In this document: positions 29,917 through 41,040 of the stretch, piece after piece
How the letters are laid out: every line of letters starts with the position of its first letter
How positions within the stretch are numbered: position 1 is the first letter of the stretch
DNA from: Kurthia senegalensis
GTDB taxonomy: Bacteria > Bacillota > Bacilli > Bacillales_A > Planococcaceae
Assembly: GCF_000285595.1 (NCBI RefSeq)
Contig: NZ_HE611066.1
Span: 135,658 to 199,657, forward strand
Direction: 5' to 3'
Length of the DNA: 64,000 bases
Made by a program: the position numbers and the translations under genes
Notes under the pieces: generated by a model
What the model was told of the DNA's origin: nothing
The model's database searches: none
Seen by the model: only the letters and a program-made list of their open reading frames with translations

Positions 29917-32900
29917 TTATCTCACTTGAATTCGTTTCGCCGTGCTTTTATTCCCCGCTGTATCGGCAACGATAATTTTTAAAACCGTTCCTTTTTTCTG
30001 CTTTGGAATAGATACGGCAAACGTCCCCTTCGTTGTCACTTTCGTCGTTCTTATTTTTTTCGTTCCTTTGTAAATCGACACACTCGTATTTTTTGTCGCT
30101 TTGCCCGTCACTTTTTGTGGCGTTGCTTTCACCGTTTTGGCAGCACTTACTTTCGCCGCTTTCACCGTGACTTTTTTCGTTACGAGGCGATTGCCTAATT
30201 CATTGTAAATGACGAATGATAAAACCGTTTTCGCTTTTTGAGCCGGAATCGTCACTTTATAAAATCCTTTTGAATCAACCGTTGCCGCTTTTATTTTTTT
30301 GTTCCTTTGTAAACGACGACTTTTGCTTTTGGTGTCACATAGCCTTGAATTACTTTCGTCGTGTTTTTAATCGTCGGAATATCAATATCAATGTCTTTCA
30401 CTTTAAGTGCCTTATCACGTTTTTGTAAAAGAACCATTTGCTTTTCCAATTGCAACAACACGTCATAATTATCGACATATTGTTTTTGCGTCGTTTTCAA
30501 TGCGCTATATTTCGTACGTGCGGCTTTCAAAGCTGTCGCATTCGTCAGTTTTAATTTTGCTTTCGTCGGTAATGCGTCGATTGCTTTCACTACTTTTTGC
30601 GCTGCCGCAACGTCTTTCTCTGCTAGCGCAACGAGTGCCGCTTCCGCTTGTTCTAAAAGTTCCACATTCGTCACGTATAAACGTTGTGCAAAGGTTAACT
30701 TATTGTACGCTTTACGCGCTTGTGTGACAGTCGCTTCATCACTTGCGACAATCGTAAATGGCAATTCATATAAAAGTGTTTCGACTTTTCGTGCGGCTTC
30801 TTCATCTGCTCGGATGAGCGTATCAAGCTGTGCTTCCGCATCAAGTAACGTCGCATAATTCGTTACGAGTACTTGATTCGGTAACGTTAGCGCATCGTAC
30901 ATCGCTCGTGCATTCGCAATCGCTTTTTCTTGTGACACTGTAATAGCGACTGGTAAACGCTGAATCGTTTCTACGACTTGTTGTACACGGGCTGTTTGAT
31001 TTTCAGCAAGCTTCAACTCGACCGCTTCTAACGTCCCGCTATTCGTCACCATTTTTTTCTGTGCTACTGTTAAACTTTCGTACGCACGACGCGCTTTTTC
31101 GATTGCTTCACGATTCGTCTCACTTACTTGAGAAGCGAGTGGTAAATTCGCAATCATCGTTTTAACCGTCGTTACGTCTTGTTTTAAGATGGCCAGTTGT
31201 GCGGCGATTTCCGGTAATGTTTCCGCGTTCGTTACCGCTTTTTTCTCTGCTTCTGTTAAAACATCGTAGGCAAATTGCGCTTGTACATAAGCCGGTTCAT
31301 CGCTTACGTCCAACAATGAAATCGCTGGTAAAGCTGCTATTTTCGTCATAACCTCTACGGATTTTTTGCGTACTTCACTCGCTACCAAATCGTCGATTAA
31401 TGCTTTCGCTACCATTAAATCAAACGCGTTGGCTACATTTTTTTGCTCACTAGCACTTAAAGCGACGAACGCATCATAAGTTGTTTGAATAAGCGTTTGA
31501 TGTGCGAGCGTTATAGTGCTTGCTTTCGGCAGCGTATCAATGATTTTTGTAATCGATTTGACAGCTTCTGTTTGTCCGACAGCTAATTCCTTTAACGTCA
31601 GTAATTGTTCTTCTACTTTTTGCAATACCGCTTCGTTCGAAACGCGTGCCTGTGCATCTGCCGCAAGTGCTTGGAACGCTGCGCGTGCTGCTTGAATAGC
31701 TTCTTCATCCGTCAATTGCACATTCGCCACTGTCGGCAATGCCGCAATTTGTGCTTCAACTGCTTGGATTTTTTCAAATTGAGTATATGCTTTTACGCTC
31801 TCTTCATATTGATTAAAATTAGTAACTCGTACTCTTTGTGATGTTGGTATCGTTTTATATACGTTTTGAATATCATCTAAGGCGATTTTCGTTTCTGCAG
31901 TCATTTCATCACTACTTGGCAATGCATCAATTTTTGTCATAATGGATTGAATAGTCGTGGAAAGACGATCGTCTAGAAAAACTTTTAATTGCGTCAATTG
32001 ATTGGCATACTTCATTTTTGAGACAATTTTTTCTGGATAGTGTGCAACTTTTTCTGTTAAAGCTATCACGTCATCATAATTCACCAACGTAGCATCATCG
32101 GATGAAGGAAGTTGCTCGACTAAGGCGTCCAAACGACTCGCGATCATTTGTAATTGCGCATTCGTAAAATCATCCATATATGCGTTTTCTCGTTCATCCG
32201 TTTCAGTAGCCCAATCTACAACTGCTTCGTTCAAAGCCGCTACTCGCTCATCTACAGTAGTTTGTTCAATACCGAACTGTTGAATCGTATGTTGAAGTGC
32301 TTCATACGCTGTCGCAATATCAGCATCTTGTAACAACTCAGATTTCTCTTCACTACTATTAATGTATGCTAATGAGCGAAGTGCTTCATCTCGTGAAACA
32401 GCGGAAAAGTTAGCTGTCAGTTGTTCAAAACTAGAAAGCTCTGCTCCGTTATAAAACGTAAATTGTGTTCGAATAACATCTTGGTCTTGTAAATAAACTA
32501 AGGCTGTATCGTCTCCCCAACTGATTGGAATCGCGACATTGTTATGCGTAATTCGCCAGCCAGCACTATTAAATAAATCAAATGTATCTAAATCTAATTC
32601 CCAGTCAGAAAGGGTCCCTAATCCGTCTGATAAATCCAGATCGGTTAAATCAGGGAGATCACCTTTATTAAATAATTTTTCGATAGGTTCCGGTAAAGTA
32701 GAAATGCCATCCGCTAAATTCGGAAAATCTCCTGAAAGAAGTTGGCCGGAAGTTTTGTAAGCTAACGTATAATGTAATTGTTTTAACAAATCTTCATACT
32801 TCGTTTCGGTTGTAATCGGAATACGAATCGGTTCAACGACGTATCCTTTTCCTAATACGAATGTGTCGATACTAAATACGACATCGCCAATTTTATTTTC

Positions 32901-33311
32901 TAAACTCGCTTCTTTCGTTACGGTATATTCCTTTTCCAGTATGTCAGTGCCGTTTTTAACAGTTACTTTAATAACGTTATCGCCTTCTGATAACTTTATG
33001 TTATATCGGAATGATGATTGGTCAGATTGTGAAGAATTATGCTCAACGGTCTTTCCGTTATTCGTAACCGTTGTACCATTATAAATAACAGAAGTACCTG
33101 CTGCATTTTCTGCCCAAATCGTAAATGATAAATTATTTGCTTTCGTTTTTAAGCCATCTTCTAACGTCGTTTTCAGCGTCAATTTTTCTGTTTTTTCGCT
33201 ATTTACTACTGCCTTTGCTACAATGCCATTCGACGGTGGAATTGCTGTTACGACGGTTGATGCTAAAATGCTACTCGCTAAAAATAAGTAGCTCCCCTTT
33301 TTCATAAACAT
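29917..33311 (-). CDS. Secreted DUF4430 protein with helical repeats and Ig-like domains, frameshifted
   Basis: About 1,131 residues when one base is restored in the T7 run (30294-30300), which joins VVYKGTKK to IKAATVDSKGFYKV. Order: signal peptide; Ig-like region; DUF4430 (about 140-310) with AGWRITHNNVAIPISWGDD in place of the SGWMYS.N motif of its paralogues; about eight ARxAYxxL helical repeats (about 480-920); two Ig-like modules. Second gene of the distal riboswitch operon; GGGGAG lies 8 nt before the ATG. The altered motif suggests different ligand contacts (inference). Confidence 0.75.
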
Positions 33312-33336
33312 CTGTTTTGCTCCCCTTTATGTCCGT

Positions 33337-34739
33337 TTATTTTTCGTACAACGTAATGTTCTTCTCTGGCATCGCTAACGTTTCCGTTGATGCATAACTT
33401 GTTTTTGCAGCAGTTTCCCATGCTGCTGCCGTATCAAGTAAATCTACTGCTGCGTATGGTGCATAGCTTACTTGTTTTGTCGTACCGTCTTTGAAAACGT
33501 ACGTTACTGTATACGATTTAGCTGTGTATGTACTTTGTGCATCGGTCATGTCATACAACGTATTTTCACCTTTTTGATAACGATCATACGCAATTAATGC
33601 GTACAGTACTTGGTCCGTTGCCATTGCATTCACGCCTACACCTGAGCCGCCACCGCCGTCATACCCCGTTGTTACATGGCGGAATCCAGCACTATTGACA
33701 GCTTGTCCACTACCCGCTGCATAAAATGATAAGATGGCCTCTATCGTATTCGTCGTTGTCACGCCGTCTTGTGTACCAACCCCATCATTAAACGCCACAT
33801 GCGTTCCGAGCGTCGGTAAAGAAAGTTGGGTAGCGGTCGGATCTTGACCGAGAGCTGTTAAAGCAACGATCACTTGTGCTGTACTTTCTGCATTCGTATT
33901 TCCCCACGCCGTATACCCACCATTCTCTCCTTGCATCGTCGCTAGTTTTTGAACGGCACGGTCAATTTTCGTCATAAATTCTTTGTATGTAACGGTTGCA
34001 CCTGTTTCTTCATATTTCGATAAGTGATTGTAATACGGTGCAAGTGCTTGCAATGCCATCCCTGTAATATCGGGGTCAGCTGCTCCGAAAAGGGACCAAC
34101 CGCCACCTTCAATTTCAGCGTTCAAAATAAAGTCGAGCATTTTCCCTTTCGTATTCCAATCACCTTCTCCTGTCTCATTTGAAAAATTATAGTCTTTCGT
34201 ATTTAACGCGATCAGTTCCCAAATCGGACCGTTAATACCTTGTTTTTTCGAGAAGGCAAATGATGTATTTAAATGGTCCACAATCGAAAGCCCTGTATCG
34301 CCTACCGGATTGGCTTGTTCGTTTAATGCGCTCAGTGCTAACGTCACACGAGAGTACTCGGTTGATTTCGTCGTGCTAAGTACACCCGCCTTACTTTCGA
34401 TATAAGCATATAAATTTGATAAATACGTCTCATTGAAGTCGCTTTCATTTAAACGATTCACATAATCAAATCCGGTATAGCCACCCCTAGCTAAATCCAT
34501 GACTGACCATTCTCCAGAAGTAGAACCTACTTGTGGGTTCGTTACCGTATCCAAAATGTAGTTCGATGCGGCATTAATGTAAAAGCCTGTTGCTGGTTTT
34601 TCATCGTCGTAAAATTGAATGTCCAAATGTTTATAATCCTCGTTCGGGTCATACGCTTGTGCGTGTGCAGCGAATGGTACTGCGCTTAATGCGACCCCTA
34701 ATGCGACTGTTGCTTTGAGTAAAAATGAATTTTTTTCAT
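33337..34739 (-). CDS. Secreted alpha/alpha-toroid protein (transcobalamin/intrinsic-factor alpha-domain-like), frameshifted in signal peptide
   Basis: About 467 residues. AAGGGG precedes the ATG at 34739, which is followed by A7. One more A gives MKKNSFLLKATVALGVAL and a cleavage region AAHAQA, joining the downstream frame. Body: toroid repeats with SGEWSVMDLARGGYTGFDYV, GPIWELIALNTKDYNF, EGGGWSLFG, DPDITGMALQALAPYY and GENGGYTAWGN. The C-terminus has a short InlB-like strand region ending MPEKNITLYEK. First gene behind the distal cobalamin riboswitch, and the simplest toroid of the set. Confidence 0.8.
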
Positions 34740-34772
34740 AAAGTAATCCCCTTTGTCTGTATTCAAACCAAT

Positions 34773-34805
34773 AAAAAAAGCCCTAACCCCCTCAAGGATT
34801 AGGAC
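34773..34805 (-). terminator. Riboswitch expression-platform terminator (distal operon)
   Basis: GTCCTAATCC TTGAG GGGGTTAGGGC hairpin then seven T on the minus strand, between the riboswitch and the toroid start codon. It is placed where a cobalamin-controlled transcription terminator is expected. Confidence 0.8.
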
Positions 34806-34861
34806 AAATGGACGCATCGTTACCTGCACAAAAAAGCCTACAGCGAAATAACCCGTACCTC

Positions 34862-35036
34862 AATCCAAGAAGGTGGTGTTCATAACAATGAGGCAAGTAT
34901 CCTGACTCGAAAGTATGTTATTTTTTCGCCTTCCCAGTTTCCCAGTGGCTTACGGAAAAAATAAACTTTCTTACAGTGGCTGGACCGTTCAAGATTTTCA
35001 CTTGATTCCTTTTTAAGCTATGCGACATAGCACCTT
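34862..35036 (-). promoter_or_regulatory. Cobalamin riboswitch (distal operon)
   Basis: Read on the minus strand: AATCAAGTGAAAATCTTGAA, CGGTCCAGCCACTGTAA, GCCACTGGGAAACTGGGAAG and the B12 box AGTCAGGATACTTGCC (34892-34907) occur in the order and spacing of the cobalamin riboswitch core. It is followed by an intrinsic terminator ahead of the toroid gene, so cobalamin should repress the four-gene surface operon. A TATAAT-like -10 lies near 35071 (weak call). Confidence 0.95.
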
Positions 35037-35234
35037 ATTGAATTGGTATATCATTGATTTTTATTACTTTTATTATAACAGTATGTTCACGTAAAATAAT
35101 CAGAATTTTTAATTTATCATCTTTTTTACAAATTGAGATAAATTTATACATTAATTACAAAAAATATAATATTTTCGTGCGTAAATAAGCCATTCAGCTA
35201 TATTTATGGAACATACTATTTAGTAAAAAATCAC
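35037..35234. other. Gene-free interval between the two B12 operons
   Basis: About 200 bp, very AT-rich. It holds the probable promoter for the distal riboswitch. No terminator with a clear stem is seen after the TgpA-like gene, so read-through into the second operon cannot be excluded. Confidence 0.4.
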
Positions 35235-37422
35235 TTATAACCACCCTCGTAAAAAGTAGTACATTCGTTTAGGACGATTGTATGGTCTTACGATGATTTC
35301 TTGGATTTCTTCATATATTGGCAACATATCTACCACTTCCGCTCCGTAGCGTGATGCTTGGTAAGCCGTCAACAATTGCTGAAGCGGTACGCGGTACGGT
35401 TCTTCTACTTCGTCTACGAATGCGTGTAACGATTTGTGTGGATTGTGCCAACGTTTCATATGTTGGAGTTGCCATTCGACAAGTTGCAGCGTCGAAATCG
35501 CAACGATTTGTTCATTTTCAGAACGCATTTGTTTGCGAAGTTTGCGAATTGTTCGGCGATTCCACAAGACGTAGCCGGTACATACGAGCAAAATGCCGAC
35601 GAACGCGAGAAGTCCCCAGACCCAATAGCTAAGCGTACGTTTTCTTTTTTAGGAGCGGGGTCGACTGTTTGTTTCGGCTCTGTTACATGTTGATTCGTTC
35701 CCGCTTGTTCGCCTTGCGCTTTCGTCGCTTCTTGCGAAGGTGCTTCGGACGCTTCTGGCATCGTATTCGCACTTGGCGTTTCAAGTTCGGGCATTTTTTT
35801 CGCAAAGCCTGGTGTGACCTCTACCGGAACCCAACCGAGTTGATCCATATAAATTTCCGTCCAAGCGTGTGCTTCTTTCCCCGTCACATTAATTTCTGTA
35901 AGAGGTTGCTTCGCATCGACGAGTTCATTCGTTACCGTATAGCCTTCCACATAACGTGCTGGAATGCCCAAATGACGAAAAGCGAGCGTCGCAATTGTCG
36001 CATAATGCGGACTGTAACCCCGTTTCGTCTGCTCCAACGTATATTGTAAAAAGTTTGTATGTGCTGGTAGCTGCTTCGTTTCCGTATCGTAACGCAGCTC
36101 TTTCGATAAGAAAGATTGTACTTTTTTAATGGATTGCGCATACGTCGTACGTGTTTTCGGTGCTGCGCCCATATGTGTTGTAAGTAGCATGTCATCTCGT
36201 TTGGATAATTTCGTATAATGCGCATATGCAAAAACGTTGTAATGATTTTCAGCGGCTAAATACGGTTCATCTTTCTCGTCCAAACTCGTAATCGGATAGT
36301 GAACAACCGCTTTCGGTTCAATCATATACGTGTAATGATCCGTTTCCGATTGAAGCGTTTGCTCGTTCCGACCATCATCTAAAAAGCCTGGTGATGAAGG
36401 AGAAGAAGCGAGTTCGTACGGTGTAAAACGATGTGCCGTCGTACCGTTTTTCATATAAATATGGACGGCGCTCTTTTCCGATTGTGCCGATTGTGCATAC
36501 GCTTGACTAAGTAATAAACTACTGTCGAGTGATGCGTTTTTCAAGCTCGTTAATAACGGTTGCGCATCGTATATCGCTTCATGTGACAGCGCTTGCCAAC
36601 GATTATTTTCATAACGAGCCCCTACGAACCCGCGTAAATAAAGAGCAGTCGGTTGCTCCATCATAACGGACAAAACGACTTGCTTTTTCGTCTTTCCTTC
36701 AGCAAGTTTTGTCAAATCGCCATCCGTTAAAAAATCGGTCGTATTTTCCCCGTATTGCCACGTATGCCACTGCTCTTTCACGTACGCTTGTACCGGACTT
36801 TCTATGTTTGGTACGAAACGGGCACTACTTAACGCGAGGGCGAAACAACCGAGAGCAATTCCCCACGAAATGAGCGATTTAATCGTCCAATAACGGGGCA
36901 TTGCGAGTAAAATAACGGCGAAACTGACGACAGAAACGGTGTAAAAAAGAGACGGTGTGAGTCCGAAAAGAAGCGGTAGTAAAACATACAAACCGAGTCC
37001 AATCGCATACGGAGTACGCCATCTTTTTTGTCCGATATAGACGAGTACGATGCCACAAATGATGCAGAAAAAGAGCGTCGTCGGTAAGAGAAAGCCTTCT
37101 TTCGCAAATTGGGGCAAATACATGCCTTTTTCACGTCCAATCGTCGTTGCCATATCGTTATATATAGCGGTCATACCGCGAATCGTTAGCGGTAAAGAGA
37201 CGAGACATAACACGATGGTCCCGTCATAAAAAAACGAAAGCGTGTCCAGTTAAAAAATGAAAGTAAAAAGACGGTAATGGGGATGAGGGCTACCGTCCAA
37301 AAAGGAATGCGCGTCAGTTGCCATGCGTCACGTATGCCTAATAGCATAGCAACGACGTATAAAGAAGCGAGCAGTGGCATAAATAGGGTTTCGGTCGTTT
37401 GAAATCTGCGTTGTCCAGTCAC
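35235..37422 (-). CDS. TgpA-like membrane protein with transglutaminase-fold domain, two frameshifts
   Basis: About 729 residues after restoring one base in A7 (37227-37233) and one in T6 (35645-35650). GTG start at 37422 seven bases after AGGAGGG. N-terminal membrane segments (about 1-210) are followed by an extracytoplasmic domain with a transglutaminase core (about 455-535): GYSPHYATIATLAFRHLGIP, ARYVEGYT, AHAWTEIY and VEVTPG. A Pro/Glu/Ala linker and a last membrane segment WVWGLLAFVGILLVC precede a cytoplasmic tail. The usual catalytic Cys of GYCxHYA is Ser here; His and Asp/Glu-like positions remain. Last gene of the proximal riboswitch operon, behind MoxR and DUF58, its usual partners. 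Confidence 0.8.
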
Positions 37423-37434
37423 TTTGAAACCCTC

Positions 37435-38466
37435 CTATAACACAATCCGTGCCAATTTTTGTTGAACGTTTTCCGCCGTAAATTCGTATGTCGAAAAGTC
37501 TTCTCCTGCGCTACGCAATTGTAAAATGGTCGCATTCGAATCATGTATTTGTTCATTTGCGACGAGTGCGATGTATGAACCACGAGGCTTTTCTGTTTGC
37601 TGTCCTGTCAATAATTGAAAGGCGATGTCATTCAATTGTGTCGCTTCGTACGCGCGCTCATTGACGAAAACATGCGCAGCCGTTGCAGATTGTTTGCAGC
37701 TTTCAAGCAATGCAAATAAAACTGAAAGCAGCGTATCGTATTGTGCCGCATTTGTCGCTTTTTCTACATACAATTGCACCGCTGCTTGTTCTTCTTCTAA
37801 CTGTTCTTCCACGACGAGTTCGTCTTGCTTCGCTGAAAGCTTCCAATGAATTTGCTTCATCGAATCCCCCATGCGATACGGTCGTAAGCCTAACCGTTCA
37901 TTCGTTTCATTTGTCGTTACTTTTTGGCGAAGCGTCACTGCTGACAAGTCGTCGGCACTACTTGGCGACAGTAACTCCATCGCAAAAGGTTTTGGCCAGA
38001 TGAGCATCGTCGCCTCTTTTTGTACAGCGTAGCGCTTAACGTAAAAAGGAAAGCCTGTCGCGACACGAATGCCTGCCGTCTCAAATCGCCACGCACCACA
38101 ATACGTCGTATCGATGGGTAACGAAATTGTCATCGCATCATTTGCACCGAGGGAGAATGGAATGTGCTCGTTCATCACCGCTCCACTTAATACATGTTCG
38201 GCACGAATGTCGAGTACGCCTTGAAAAATAGGCCATTTCGCACGTTGTGTCACCGTTAATTTCAACTCGTGGGCCGAACCTTTTAAAGCGCGTTCTGTCA
38301 CGTCTATGTGCACGTTCCATTGACGTGTGACGAACCGTGCCAATAACGAAGCGACGACGTTCCAAAGAAGCCAAATGCCAAGTAACAATACCGAGAAGCT
38401 TGTTGGCTCCCAAACGGTCATACTAATGAGGAGAACCGTCACAATCGTCCAAATCCACTTATTCAT
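37435..38466 (-). CDS. DUF58-family membrane-associated protein
   Basis: 343 residues with two N-terminal membrane segments (about 1-45) and a cytoplasmic DUF58 core containing LGLRPYRMGDSMKQIHWKLSA near the middle, the family signature, and a von Willebrand A-like C-terminal half. DUF58 proteins pair with MoxR ATPases and TgpA-like proteins in many bacteria, as here. AAGGAGGAG precedes the ATG. It lies 12 nt after moxR and 12 nt before the TgpA-like gene. Confidence 0.85.
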   Translation of the reverse strand: MNKWIWTIVTVLLISMTVWEPTSFSVLLLGIWLLWNVVASLLARFVTRQWNVHIDVTERALKGSAHELKLTVTQRAKWPIFQGVLDIRAEHVLSGAVMNEHIPFSLGANDAMTISLPIDTTYCGAWRFETAGIRVATGFPFYVKRYAVQKEATMLIWPKPFAMELLSPSSADDLSAVTLRQKVTTNETNERLGLRPYRMGDSMKQIHWKLSAKQDELVVEEQLEEEQAAVQLYVEKATNAAQYDTLLSVLFALLESCKQSATAAHVFVNERAYEATQLNDIAFQLLTGQQTEKPRGSYIALVANEQIHDSNATILQLRSAGEDFSTYEFTAENVQQKLARIVL

Positions 38467-38478
38467 CGTCTCTCCTCC

Positions 38479-39396
38479 TTACGCCAATTGCTCATCAGGT
38501 GTCGGAACAGAAGCAATGACGTCCGCAAAAATAGTCGCGCGGTCTGCCGTCGAAGAGACGACAAGGCGATGCAAGCACGTCGGCTCCCAAACGGCTAACA
38601 CATCTTCTGGTATGACGTATGATCGGTTCGCTAAATACGCATGGGCTTTTGCCATTTGACAAACAGCGAGGGCGCCACGTGGGCTAATGCCTTGTAAAAT
38701 AGATGCATGCTCACGTGTCGCAATCGTCACACGTGTAATATAAGCTAACAATTCGTCAACAATGCGCACTTCTCGTACTTCTCGTTTCATTTTTTGAAGT
38801 GCTTCACCGTCTAAAACCGCTGTCATTTCTTCTAAAGGATGACCGGTTTGACGGTCTCGCAATAACGCGACTTGGCTTTCAAAATCGGGATAGCCTAGCG
38901 ATAGCTTAATCATGAAGCGGTCTAGTTGCGCTTGTGGCAGTGGCTGTGTGCCCGCACTTCCAATCGGGTTTTGCGTCGCCATCACGATGAATGGTTCGGG
39001 TAGTGCATACGTTTGTCCGTCGACGGTCACAGCACCTTCTTCCATCGCTTCGAGCAATGCCGATTGCGTACGGCTAGACGTTCGATTGATTTCATCGCCG
39101 AGTACGAAATTCGCCATTACGGCCCCTGCATGAAAAACGAAATCATTTTTGTTTTTATCAAAATAGTTAAAGCCGACAATGTCCGAAGCCGTCACGTCTG
39201 GTGTAAATTGAATTCGCTGAAATGACAACTGCATCGCTTTACTAAATGCGAGAGCGAGCGTCGTTTTTCCGACACCTGGCGCATCTTCTAATAAAATATG
39301 ACCGTCTGCTAAAATAGCCATCCACACTTTTTTAATTTCTGCTTCTTTCCCTCGTACGACTTTGTTCATTTCTACTATTAATTCATTGCTATTCAT
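38479..39396 (-). CDS. MoxR-family AAA+ ATPase
   Basis: 305 residues. Walker A LLEDAPGVGKTTLA (about 36-49), Walker B FVLGDEINR, sensor 1 VMATQNPIGSAGT, arginine finger region LPQAQLDRFM and the C-terminal lid. MoxR ATPases act as chaperones for maturation of partner complexes with VWA-type proteins. The start overlaps the end of the EcfA gene by 8 nt and has GGGGGA upstream. Its place in a cobalamin-regulated operon is unusual and suggests it acts on the capture or import machinery (inference). Confidence 0.9.
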   Translation of the reverse strand: MNSNELIVEMNKVVRGKEAEIKKVWMAILADGHILLEDAPGVGKTTLALAFSKAMQLSFQRIQFTPDVTASDIVGFNYFDKNKNDFVFHAGAVMANFVLGDEINRTSSRTQSALLEAMEEGAVTVDGQTYALPEPFIVMATQNPIGSAGTQPLPQAQLDRFMIKLSLGYPDFESQVALLRDRQTGHPLEEMTAVLDGEALQKMKREVREVRIVDELLAYITRVTIATREHASILQGISPRGALAVCQMAKAHAYLANRSYVIPEDVLAVWEPTCLHRLVVSSTADRATIFADVIASVPTPDEQLA

Positions 39397-41040
39397 CGTT
39401 GTCGTCCCCCTGCTCTATGCTATGTATTAATTGTTCTGTCAAAATAATCGACGGTTCAAACGGTTTCGCTAATTGATTCGCTGCTGTCGTATAAAATTGA
39501 TTGTTTTTGAAAAATACGTGTGGTCGCTTCGGTGGCAATACTTCCCCGTCGAAAAACAACGCACAACGATCCGATACGCTCGCTGCAAAATTCAAATCAT
39601 GCGTGACGAGTACAATCGTCATTCCTTCCTCTCGCAACTGCTGCACTATTTTTTGTAAGCTTTCTTTCGACACCGGATCGAGCCCTTTCGTCGGTTCATC
39701 TAACAATAAGAGTGTCGGACGGTCTAACAACAGCTTGCCGAGTGCTACTTTTTGTCGTTCACCACCGCTTAAATCAGCCGGATGTCTCATGAGTAACGCA
39801 TGAAGTTGTAACGACGTGGCAAGTTCATCTATCCGACTTTCTATTTGTTCTTTCGTCATCCCTTGTCGTTTACAAAACGCTTCATAATCCGCACGTACCG
39901 TATTTTCTAAAAATAAGAGCAACGGATCTTGTGGTAACAATCGAATCGTATGTGTTGGATTTTTTTCGACCATTTCAACCGATTCCCTTCAAAAAACAAC
40001 TTGCCTTTATACGGGGCAATTTGTCGTGCAAGCACTTGCAACAGCGTCGATTTCCCTGCACCGTTACTTCCAATCACACTCATTATTTCCCCTTTTTGAA
40101 TAGCGAGTGAGACGTTGCGTAACACATCCTGCCCGTCTTTCGTATAACGAAAAGACACGTCCTTCGCTTCGTAAATAGGCATATTCGGTTGTTGTACAGT
40201 AGGATACGTTGGGGCAGAAAGTGGTACACAATGTGCTAAACGTTCCTGACCTTCCCGAAGCGTCCAAGCGGGTTGCCGCGTTTCGTCGACTGCTTGTGAT
40301 AGTTGAATAACAGCTGGTAAATACCGTTTCCACGATGGCACGTCTTGCATAAATTGTTGGAAAAACCGTTCTTTTTTATCCGCCAATACGATGGCCCCGT
40401 CTTGCATAAAAACGAAGTCCGTCGTATGCGGCAATAACGCTTCTAATCGATGCTCTACGATGATAATCGTCATGCCTAAATCACGATGGATACGACCGAG
40501 TAGCTCGATTAATTCTTTCGCTGCAATCGGGTCCAATTGGGCAGTCGGTTCGTCTAGCACTAAGACATTCGGGTGTAGAACGAGTGTCGACGCTAAATTC
40601 ACAAGTTGCTTCCCCCCTCCAGAAAGAGACGATATTTTTTTATGGAACCAATGTTGAATACCAAAAAAATGTGCCATTTCCCCAATGCGCATTTTCATTT
40701 CATGCGTTGAATGTCCGGTGTTCTCTAAACCGAAAGCGAGTTCATGCCATACGTCTTCTACGACGAGTTGTTCTTCCGGTATTTGGTGGACGTAGCCAAT
40801 TGCCTCTACTTGCACACGTTCAGACAACTGCGCTAGTTCCGTTCCTTGAAAATAAATATTCCCCTGTCTCTCCCCGTTCGAGAATGTCGGCTTCAGTTGT
40901 TTAAGCAAAGTCGATTTCCCTGCTCCAGAAGGTCCAAAAATCGTCACGAAAGCACCTTTCTCTATCGTTAAATTCACCGCTTTCAGTCGCTCCATGCCCT
41001 CTAATTGAACCGTTACATTTTCGAGTTGTAATAATGCCAT
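39389..41040 (-). CDS. Fused double ECF-type ATPase (EcfA-EcfA'), frameshifted
   Basis: About 550 residues when one base is restored in T7 (39960-39966), joining RLKWSKK to NPTHTIRLLPQDP. Two complete ABC modules: first Walker A GPSGAGKSTLL, signature SSLSGGGKQ, Walker B VLVLDEPTAQLD; second Walker A GSNGAGKSTLL, Q-loop LLPQDPLL, signature LSGGERQK, Walker B LLLLDEPTKGLD. Fused EcfA pairs drive ECF vitamin importers. The ATG at 41040 sits 8 nt after GGAG; the ATG at 41046 is too close. It overlaps ecfT by 28 nt. The B12 riboswitch context predicts cobalamin or a precursor as substrate. Confidence 0.85.

Noticed and set aside
21565-34739. Squalene-hopene cyclase or prenyltransferase enzymes
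   Set aside because: The toroid proteins are secreted, lie behind cobalamin riboswitches with DUF4430 partners, and no DxDD-type catalytic motif is evident. A binding role is more likely.
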